Shown: positions 6,572 through 10,989 of the stretch, in pieces | How the letters are laid out: the number at the start of each line of letters is the position of its first letter | How positions within the stretch are numbered: the first letter of the stretch is position 1 | Assembly (NCBI GenBank): GCA_013619005.1 | Contig: JABXKY010000127.1 | Location: forward strand, 1 to 10,989 | Length of the DNA: 10,989 nt | Direction of reading: 5' to 3' | From: Candidatus Bathyarchaeota archaeon | GTDB lineage: Archaea > Thermoproteota > Bathyarchaeia > TCS64 | The notes under the pieces: generated by a model | What the model was told of the DNA's origin: nothing | Databases searched by the model: none | The model's input: the letters and a program-made list of their open reading frames with translations, nothing else | Position numbers and translations under genes: made by a program

Positions 6572-8017
6572 ATGCTCAAGGATAAGGCATGGAAATGGAT
6601 CGATGAGAACAAGGACGAGTTCATCGAGGTGGCCGACAAGGTCTGGCAGTACGCCGAGCTGGGCCTCGTCGAGACCAAATCAAGTAAACTCATAGCCGAG
6701 AAGCTGAGGGAAAACGGCTTCGAGGTAAACCACGGAGTGGCGGGGATGCCGTCAGCCATTGTGGCTGAATGGGGGTCAGGGAACCCGGTAATCGGGTTCC
6801 AGGGGGAGTACGACGCATTACCTGGGATCAGCAACAAGGTGTCACCCAAACAGGACCCATTGGTAAAGGGAGCACCGGGCCACGGCTGTGGACACAACGT
6901 ACACGGCGCAACCGCCCTGGCCGTTGTCATCGGGTTACGATACCTGCTGGAGGAGGAGGGGATGGAGGGAACCATCAAGTTCTTCGGGACCCCCGCCGAG
7001 GAGAACTACGGCGGCAAGGTATTCATGGCGAGGGAGGGACTCTACGATGACCTGGATGTCTGCCTCAGCCACCACCCGAGCAGCATGAACACGGCTAGCC
7101 TGAGATCAAGCACGGCTGTCAACGGGGTGAAGTTCATCTACAGGGGCAAGACGGCCCACGCGGCGGGGAACCCAGAGATGGGCAGGAGCGCGCTGGACGC
7201 CATCGAGCTCATGAACACCGGTGTCAACTACCTGAGGGAGCACATAATCAGCGATGCCCGGATCCACTACGTCATCGAGGAGGGCGGGGGTCAGCCTAAC
7301 GTCGTACCAGATTATGCCCGTAGCTGGTACTACATCAGGGCACCGGAGCGCGAACAGCTGGACCCAATCTACAAGAGGATCCTGAAGATCGCTGAGGGAG
7401 CCGCCATGATGACGGAGACGGAGCTAGAGGTCCTGTTCCTGGACGCCCTCTACAATATCATCCCAAGCGAGACCCTGGCCAACCTTGTGGTCAAGAATAT
7501 GAGGGAGGTAGGCGCCCCCGAGTGGAGCGCAGATGAGCTGGAGTTCGCCAAGGAGATAGCCTCAAACTTCAGCGTGGACGCCAAGATGGACGCGTTGAAG
7601 AGATACAAGATCCCGGACTACCAAAAGTACAGGGACGTCCACCTCGTGACGGACATCCTCGACCCCCTAGGTGACGGGGAGACCAGCCCCGGCAGCAGCG
7701 ATGTCGGTGACATCAGCTGGATATGCCCCACCATAGAGTTCGGAACAGCATGTAACATCCTGGGTGCGCCGGGTCACAGCTGGGCCTTCGTGGCTGCCTG
7801 CGGGAGCACCATCGGCCACAAGAGCCTTGTGTTCGCGGCCAAGACCATGGCCGGCGCAGCGTTAGAGCTGCTGACGGATGCAGAGCTTATTAAGAAGGCA
7901 AAGGAAGAGCATCAAGACCGGTTAGGCGGCAAGACTTACACGACCCCTCTGCCTGAGGGCGTTGAGGTGCCGCTTGCCATAGCCGAGGAGAACTGGGAGA
8001 AGACCCCTAAACAGTAG
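6572..8017 (+). CDS. M20 family amidohydrolase, AbgB-like, copy 2
   Basis: This 481-residue paralogue aligns end to end with the M20 protein at 2135-3583 without a single gap; about 306 of 481 positions are identical by hand count. Conserved active-site parts are GEYDALPG (about 78-85), GHGCGHNVH (Cys106, His108), PAEEN (Glu143-144), LSHHPS (His167-168), GKTAHAAG (about 192-199), GSSDVGDISW (about 374-383) and GAPGH (His402), so it should be catalytically competent. Residues 229-260 are identical in both copies. The differences concentrate at 91-100 and 111-120 and in the lid at 261-300, near places that shape the substrate pocket or dimer contacts, suggesting different substrates or a heteromer. 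ATG at 6572 is chosen over an in-frame ATG at 6554 because the TATA box at 6541 predicts a start near 6570 and copy 1 begins with the same residues. It is convergent with the M19 gene, 5 bp apart. Confidence 0.93.
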   Translation: MLKDKAWKWIDENKDEFIEVADKVWQYAELGLVETKSSKLIAEKLRENGFEVNHGVAGMPSAIVAEWGSGNPVIGFQGEYDALPGISNKVSPKQDPLVKGAPGHGCGHNVHGATALAVVIGLRYLLEEEGMEGTIKFFGTPAEENYGGKVFMAREGLYDDLDVCLSHHPSSMNTASLRSSTAVNGVKFIYRGKTAHAAGNPEMGRSALDAIELMNTGVNYLREHIISDARIHYVIEEGGGQPNVVPDYARSWYYIRAPEREQLDPIYKRILKIAEGAAMMTETELEVLFLDALYNIIPSETLANLVVKNMREVGAPEWSADELEFAKEIASNFSVDAKMDALKRYKIPDYQKYRDVHLVTDILDPLGDGETSPGSSDVGDISWICPTIEFGTACNILGAPGHSWAFVAACGSTIGHKSLVFAAKTMAGAALELLTDAELIKKAKEEHQDRLGGKTYTTPLPEGVEVPLAIAEENWEKTPKQ

Positions 8018-8026
8018 GGGCCCTAC
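8014..8026. terminator. Palindrome spanning two convergent stop codons
   Basis: GTAGGG-G-CCCTAC is a perfect inverted repeat with 6-bp arms and a one-base centre. Its arms contain the TAG stops of both M20 copy 2 (8015-8017) and the M19 gene (8025-8023). No T-run follows on either strand, so a terminator role is only a suggestion. Confidence 0.25.
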
Positions 8027-9276
8027 CAGACCTTCTTGACTAACTCCAGCCCATTTTTACCGATTATTTTCCCGATCTCCTCGTCACTATACCCGTGTTT
8101 TATCATCCACCGGCACACGTTCTGAAGGCACTCGCTGGGGTTCTCCATCCCCCTGACGTACTTGAGCTCCTTCAGCTGCTCTAGGTTCATGTCTATCCCG
8201 AGGAACTTGCTCCCGCTCTCCTTCCCGGGTCTAGGGTAGTGACCTAACCCGAGTTGGCCGTGGCGCTCGATGTTTGTGATGTACAGTGCGACGTGGTCTC
8301 CATAGTTGGTATCAGGCCCGCAGCCCACGTGGTCGATACCAACGAGATCGATGCAGTGCTCGATATGCTCCATGTAGCTATCGATGCCGTGGACGGGGTG
8401 CTTCTCGGTGACAGTGAGGTTAGGCGCTGCCTCAATGGCCATCAATCCCCCTCTCTCCCCAAGCGCCATAATCACCTCGTCCGGAAACATCCTAGTGGTG
8501 GGCGTCAACGCCCTCGCCCCGGCGTGGCTGACAATTATCGGGTCCCTGCTTAGCTCGATGGTCTCCAGGGCGGTCCCGTCGCTGACGTGGCTAACATCAA
8601 CGAGGAGCCCAAGCTTGTTCATCCTCACAAGGGCGTCGTACCCGAAGTCAGTCAACCCCCCGTCCGCGTGCTCCTTGAGTCCGCTGCCCAGCATGTTGGA
8701 CTCGCTGTAGTTGATTCCGATACTGCGCACGCCGAGGCCGTAGAGGATGTCCAGCCTGTTCACCTCGTTCTCGATGCAGCTTGCGGACTCCAATACGGCG
8801 ACCCACGCGAGTTTTCCCTCCCTGTGGGCGATCTCGATGTCTTCAGGCCTCTTGCAGTGGATGAGGAAATCCTGCTTGGCTATATCCGCCAGGTGCATCC
8901 CCAGGTCGTGGATGGTGCCGTTCCAGTCCCAGCCGTGCTTGGTGTTAGCGAAACTGCTGCCGTCCTGCATGTTGTCGAACACGCAGTCCAGGCCTGATGT
9001 TGAGAGGGCCTCGTAGGCGATGAAGTTCCTCCCCTCCCTGTCTGCATCCCTGATCTCGTTGGGGTCCTCAGGGCTGATATCGGCGTGGGCGTGGAGGTCC
9101 ATGACCACGCTCTTGGCCATGACCTCCTCAAACCGCTCCTCCTCCGTCTTGCTGAGGGGTACGGGCTCCCACCACTCGTCTAATATGGCCTTCCTCAGCT
9201 TGAACTCCCTGTAGTCCCTGCCCGGCTCAAGGTACTGGAAGGCCCTGTAGCCGTCATATTTCTTGTTCCTTCCCAT
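8023..9276 (-). CDS. Membrane dipeptidase family protein (peptidase family M19)
   Basis: This 417-residue TIM-barrel protein belongs to the renal (membrane) dipeptidase family, zinc enzymes that hydrolyse dipeptides. Metal-site motifs are in order: VVMDLHAHAD (His62, His64 or Asp66), VLESAS (Glu163, the bridging ligand), LLVDVSHVSD (His230), IIVSHAGARAL (His251) and GIDHVGCGPD (Asp315/Asp321). The first motif reads HxHxD rather than the HxD seen in the mammalian enzyme, and the usual SDFDG after the last motif is replaced by PDTNYG, so it is a divergent member whose substrate may not be a simple dipeptide. About 55 residues precede the first motif. No signal or anchor helix is visible, so it is probably cytoplasmic despite the family name. 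ATG 9276 is chosen; an in-frame TTG lies nine bases upstream at 9285, and the TATA-like GTTAAATAC points to that place as transcription start. Confidence 0.9.
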   Translation of the reverse strand: MGRNKKYDGYRAFQYLEPGRDYREFKLRKAILDEWWEPVPLSKTEEERFEEVMAKSVVMDLHAHADISPEDPNEIRDADREGRNFIAYEALSTSGLDCVFDNMQDGSSFANTKHGWDWNGTIHDLGMHLADIAKQDFLIHCKRPEDIEIAHREGKLAWVAVLESASCIENEVNRLDILYGLGVRSIGINYSESNMLGSGLKEHADGGLTDFGYDALVRMNKLGLLVDVSHVSDGTALETIELSRDPIIVSHAGARALTPTTRMFPDEVIMALGERGGLMAIEAAPNLTVTEKHPVHGIDSYMEHIEHCIDLVGIDHVGCGPDTNYGDHVALYITNIERHGQLGLGHYPRPGKESGSKFLGIDMNLEQLKELKYVRGMENPSECLQNVCRWMIKHGYSDEEIGKIIGKNGLELVKKVW

Positions 9277-9305
9277 TACAATCAAAGAAAAACTCGTTCT
9301 ATGGT

Positions 9306-9314
9306 GTATTTAAC
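9306..9314 (-). promoter_or_regulatory. TATA-like box of the M19 gene
   Basis: GTTAAATAC on minus is centred at 9310, 25 bp from the TTG at 9285 and 34 bp from the ATG at 9276. The start context TTGATTGTAATG follows, one of three similar gene-start contexts in this window. Confidence 0.5.
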
Positions 9315-9347
9315 AGGTCTTTTTTACGCTTAACCCCAGAATCCTTT

Positions 9348-9479
9348 GATTATTATGCCAGACGCGCGCGCTGCACAGACGGCCTCAGGCCTGTAGTATT
9401 CAAGCTCGAGAGAATCGAGTAGTTTTACTATAGGGGAGGGGGGGGGTACCTACCTCAAAGGAGAAAACACCCCTTTTTT
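9348..9479 (+). ncRNA. Possible short structured transcription unit, or remnant of a small gene
   Basis: The 309-bp stretch 9286-9594 contains no convincing complete gene. On plus it shows a T/A-rich box TTTTTTACGCTTAA (about 9320-9333), then the start context TTGATTATTATG (9346-9357), then a 13-codon ORF MPDARAAQTASGL (9355-9396 with TAG). This is followed by hairpins GGCC-TCA-GGCC (9381-9391, extendable by ACA/TGT), CTCGA-GAGAA-TCGAG (9405-9419) and TAGT-TTT-ACTA, and by a G-rich tract (GGGG at 9433, G9 at 9438-9446) that can pair with CCCC at 9470 just before T6 (9474-9479), resembling an intrinsic terminator. The same frame stays open after the TAG for 48 more codons (to 9543), so a decayed small gene is the main alternative. 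It would be divergent from the M19 gene. Confidence 0.3.
9361..9386 (+). repeat. Dispersed GACGCGCGCGC block, copy 2
   Basis: This block aligns with 4701-4729, including an identical 11-base core and a downstream AGA-G-CCTC pattern, with a gap of exactly three bases. It forms codons 3-11 of the 13-codon ORF at 9355. Confidence 0.45.
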
Positions 9480-9494
9480 ATTAAAAGAAGCCCC

Positions 9495-9510
9495 AGAACG
9501 GCTCCGTTCT
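9495..9510. other. Hairpin downstream of the aminotransferase gene
   Basis: AGAACG-GCTC-CGTTCT is a perfect 6-bp stem with a four-base loop. On minus it is followed by a T-rich stretch (about 9490-9481), so it could end or stabilise the aminotransferase message. A second small inverted repeat, GCACA-AAACC-TGTGC, lies at 9557-9571. Confidence 0.3.
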
Positions 9511-9580
9511 CACCCCAATAAGTGTAAAAAAGCGGTAGAGTGACGGCTATTCATATGCACAAAACCTGTGCCTTAAGAAC

Positions 9581-9586
9581 AAAAAA
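9581..9586 (-). terminator. T-run terminator after the aminotransferase gene
   Basis: A T6 run on minus lies eight bases after the stop codon, and another T6 run is found near 9525-9530. Oligo-T without a strong hairpin is the usual archaeal intrinsic termination signal. Confidence 0.45.
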
Positions 9587-9594
9587 TGAAGGAT

Positions 9595-10788
9595 TTAAGG
9601 GACGGTCGGAGGCGCCTGAGGTGGTAAGTTCTTAACGAACCTCTCCAGCCTGTCGCAGACCTCCGCCAGGTCCTCGATGGGCCTGACGAGCGCGAACCTG
9701 ATGTGTCCCTCGCCCATCTCACCGTACCCCGAGCCAGGCGCACAGCGGACCTTCTCCTGCCTGAAAAAGTCCATGGCGAACTTCATGGACGGGATGCCCA
9801 GGCTGCTGATATCAGGGAACGCGTAGAACGCGCCCTGCGGGTACGCGCACTTGATGCCCTCGATGGCGTTGAGCCTCCCAACAATGTAATCGATCCTCTT
9901 CTTGTACTCGACCCTCATCTCCTCGACAAAGTCCCAACCTTTCTCAAGGGCAACTATGGCCGCCTTCTGGAAAGGAACCGGCATGCTGCAGATACCCACC
10001 GGCACGGCTCTGACCGCTTTGGTCATCTCGGGGCCCGCGATAATGTAGCCAGCCCTGCAACCGGTCCACGCAAAGGTCTTGCTGAAACTCATGAGGACTA
10101 TGGTCCTCTCCCACATGCCAGGGAGGTCTATGATGGTCTCGTGCTTCATGTCACCCCAGATGAACTCTGTGTAGATCTCGTCGCTTATGACTACGAGGTC
10201 GTGCTTGACGGCGATCTTCGCCAGCTTCTTGAGTTCGTCCTTTGTCCAGACAGTGCCCGTGGGGTTGTCAGGTGTACAGAACAGGATGGCCTTGGTTTTG
10301 TCGGTGATGGCAGCCTCAAGGTTGGCAAAGTCTGGTCTGAAGTGGCCGTCCCTGTCCTTGTACTGCTTTGCCCTCACCATCTTTGCGCCAAAGTATGTGA
10401 TCGGGGAATTGTATCCAGTGTATGCAGGGTCGAAGACAATCAGCTCGTCGCCTGGGTCCAGGATGGCACCAAAGGCCTCGAAGATTGCCTGGCTTCCTCC
10501 GCTGGTTATCAGCACCTGTGTCTTCGGGTCAATGTCAACGCCGTACTTTTTGTAGTACTTGGCGATGGCTGCCTTGAAGTCAGGCTCACCTGTGAAGCTG
10601 TAGTGGGTTTGCCCAGCCTCCATGGCTTCATAGACCGCCTTGTTTATGAACTCGGGTTGATCGAAATCAGGATCTCCTGCGCCCAGATTGATCATTCCCT
10701 CGATGTGTCCGGCTGATGAGCGTGTGCTGCTACCAGCCATCTTCATGAGGGTTACGATTTCCTTCTTCGCGTATTTCTCTACTCCCAT
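9595..10788 (-). CDS. Class I/II PLP-dependent aminotransferase
   Basis: This 397-residue fold-type I aminotransferase (aspartate/aromatic/alanine group) moves the amino group of an amino acid to a 2-oxo acid. Motifs in order: INLGAGDPDFDQP (about 33-45), SGGSQAIFEAF (about 96-106, cofactor phosphate contact), CTPDNPTGT (Asn175), ISDEIYTEF (Asp203 binding the pyridine nitrogen, Tyr206), SFSKTFAWTGCRAGY with the Schiff-base Lys237 and Arg245, and GHIRFALVRP with the substrate-carboxylate Arg364. All key residues are present and the length is normal. The amino donor cannot be assigned from sequence. ATG at 10788 is chosen; an in-frame GTG lies nine bases upstream at 10797, and the TATA-like TTTTAAG (10830-10824) predicts a start near 10801, so GTG remains possible. 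It follows the M14-like gene on the same strand after 105 bp with its own promoter. A peptide-catabolic role is inference. Confidence 0.93.
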   Translation of the reverse strand: MGVEKYAKKEIVTLMKMAGSSTRSSAGHIEGMINLGAGDPDFDQPEFINKAVYEAMEAGQTHYSFTGEPDFKAAIAKYYKKYGVDIDPKTQVLITSGGSQAIFEAFGAILDPGDELIVFDPAYTGYNSPITYFGAKMVRAKQYKDRDGHFRPDFANLEAAITDKTKAILFCTPDNPTGTVWTKDELKKLAKIAVKHDLVVISDEIYTEFIWGDMKHETIIDLPGMWERTIVLMSFSKTFAWTGCRAGYIIAGPEMTKAVRAVPVGICSMPVPFQKAAIVALEKGWDFVEEMRVEYKKRIDYIVGRLNAIEGIKCAYPQGAFYAFPDISSLGIPSMKFAMDFFRQEKVRCAPGSGYGEMGEGHIRFALVRPIEDLAEVCDRLERFVKNLPPQAPPTVP

Positions 10789-10823
10789 TTCTATCACGAA
10801 TCCTTGAAGCTACACGTCTTGTG

Positions 10824-10830
10824 CTTAAAA
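10824..10830 (-). promoter_or_regulatory. TATA-like box of the aminotransferase gene
   Basis: TTTTAAG on minus is centred at 10827, about 26 bp before a predicted start near 10801. It would leave a leader of about 4 bases to GTG 10797 or 13 to ATG 10788. Confidence 0.4.
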
Positions 10831-10866
10831 CGTCTTTGATATTACAGTAATTTCTAAATAGACGGT

Positions 10867-10892
10867 AAAAATGGTGGATGGGGAGAATAAAA
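10867..10892 (-). terminator. Weak oligo-T signals after the M14-like gene
   Basis: On minus, T4 (10892-10889) directly follows the stop and T5 (10871-10867) lies 18 bases later. These could end the M14-like transcript before the aminotransferase promoter. Confidence 0.3.
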
Positions 10893-10893
10893 C

Positions 10894-10989
10894 CTAGCCA
10901 AGAAGGGCGTTGAAGAACAGCTTGAAGGTAGCGTCAGGCTGTGCCCTCATCTGGGGCTGGAAACCGTAGAGAACCACCTTCCCTTTACC
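10894..10989 (-). CDS. C-terminus of a probable M14-family zinc carboxypeptidase, 5' part beyond window
   Basis: Only the last 31 codons plus TAG are present, and the frame is open to the right edge. The tail KVVLYGFQPQMRAQPDATFK followed by LFFNALLG resembles the conserved C-terminal strand and helix of long M14-type peptidases with a glutamine-amidotransferase-like end domain ('GFRPQFRGQ...FKLLFNAL'). The catalytic HxxE motif lies outside the window, so activity cannot be judged. The family call rests on pattern memory of this tail and is moderate. Its position beside an aminotransferase and near M19 and M20 genes fits peptide breakdown. Confidence 0.55.
   Translation of the reverse strand, partial: GKGKVVLYGFQPQMRAQPDATFKLFFNALLG

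Noticed and set aside
9433..9446. G-quadruplex
   Set aside because: Only two G-tracts are present, with no four separated GGG runs, so an ordinary intramolecular quadruplex is not supported.
9355..9543. Pyrrolysine read-through of the TAG at 9394-9396 into 48 more codons
   Set aside because: TAG is the most common stop codon in this window (for example flavodoxin, DinB, ferritin-like, M20 copy 2, M19 and M14-like genes), so it is unlikely to be decoded as pyrrolysine here.
9703..10716. Long plus-strand open frame (337 codons) opposite the aminotransferase
   Set aside because: It mirrors the aminotransferase codons, has no recognisable motif, and the minus frame contains every catalytic motif of a complete enzyme.
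1..10989. Insertion sequence, CRISPR array, tRNA or rRNA genes
   Set aside because: No transposase-like frame, terminal inverted repeats, regularly spaced repeats, cloverleaf or rRNA-like stretch was found.

Overview
The window looks like a piece of an archaeal chromosome. Most starts lack a Shine-Dalgarno sequence and instead have an A/T-rich TATA-like box about 25 bp upstream of the start region, as expected for leaderless or near-leaderless archaeal mRNAs. TTG and GTG starts occur, and AGG dominates arginine codons. All three stop codons are used, TAG most often. GC content is moderately high. The gene set (AbgB-like M20 amidohydrolases, M19 dipeptidase, a probable M14 carboxypeptidase tail, class I aminotransferase, GH31 glycosidase, DinB-type and DUF998 proteins) suggests a heterotrophic archaeon using peptides and glycans. 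The phylum cannot be fixed from this sequence; an uncultured lineage of the Bathyarchaeia or Asgard type is only a guess.

Layout, left to right: (1) a GH31 glycosidase (minus, cut by the left edge) with a cysteine-free flavodoxin-fold protein just upstream of it; (2) divergent from the flavodoxin gene, an AbgB-like M20 amidohydrolase, then a DinB-family protein (plus); (3) convergent with DinB, a ferritin-like four-helix protein (minus) with a palindrome at its promoter; (4) a decayed, stop-interrupted coding remnant; (5) a DUF998 membrane protein and an NHL-repeat beta-propeller (both minus); (6) divergent from the propeller, a second AbgB-like M20 amidohydrolase (plus), collinear without gaps with the first and about 64% identical by hand count; (7) an M19-family dipeptidase (minus), convergent with it; (8) a 309-bp gene-poor stretch with a possible short structured transcription unit; (9) a class I aminotransferase (minus) and the last 31 codons of a probable M14-type peptidase (minus) at the right edge.

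How the genes may work together (inference): M14, M19 and the two M20 enzymes would release amino acids from peptides, dipeptides and N-acyl or aryl conjugates. The aminotransferase would feed these into central metabolism, and the GH31 enzyme would add sugars. No transporter, PHM-type monooxygenase or AbgA partner lies inside the window. No CRISPR array, tRNA, rRNA, insertion sequence or phage gene was seen. The most interesting signals are non-coding: matched dyads in the two promoters of the divergent propeller/M20 pair, a recurrent start-context motif TTGATTATNATG, a shared TATA box between two divergent genes, and a duplicated GACGCGCGCGC block that keeps its reading frame.
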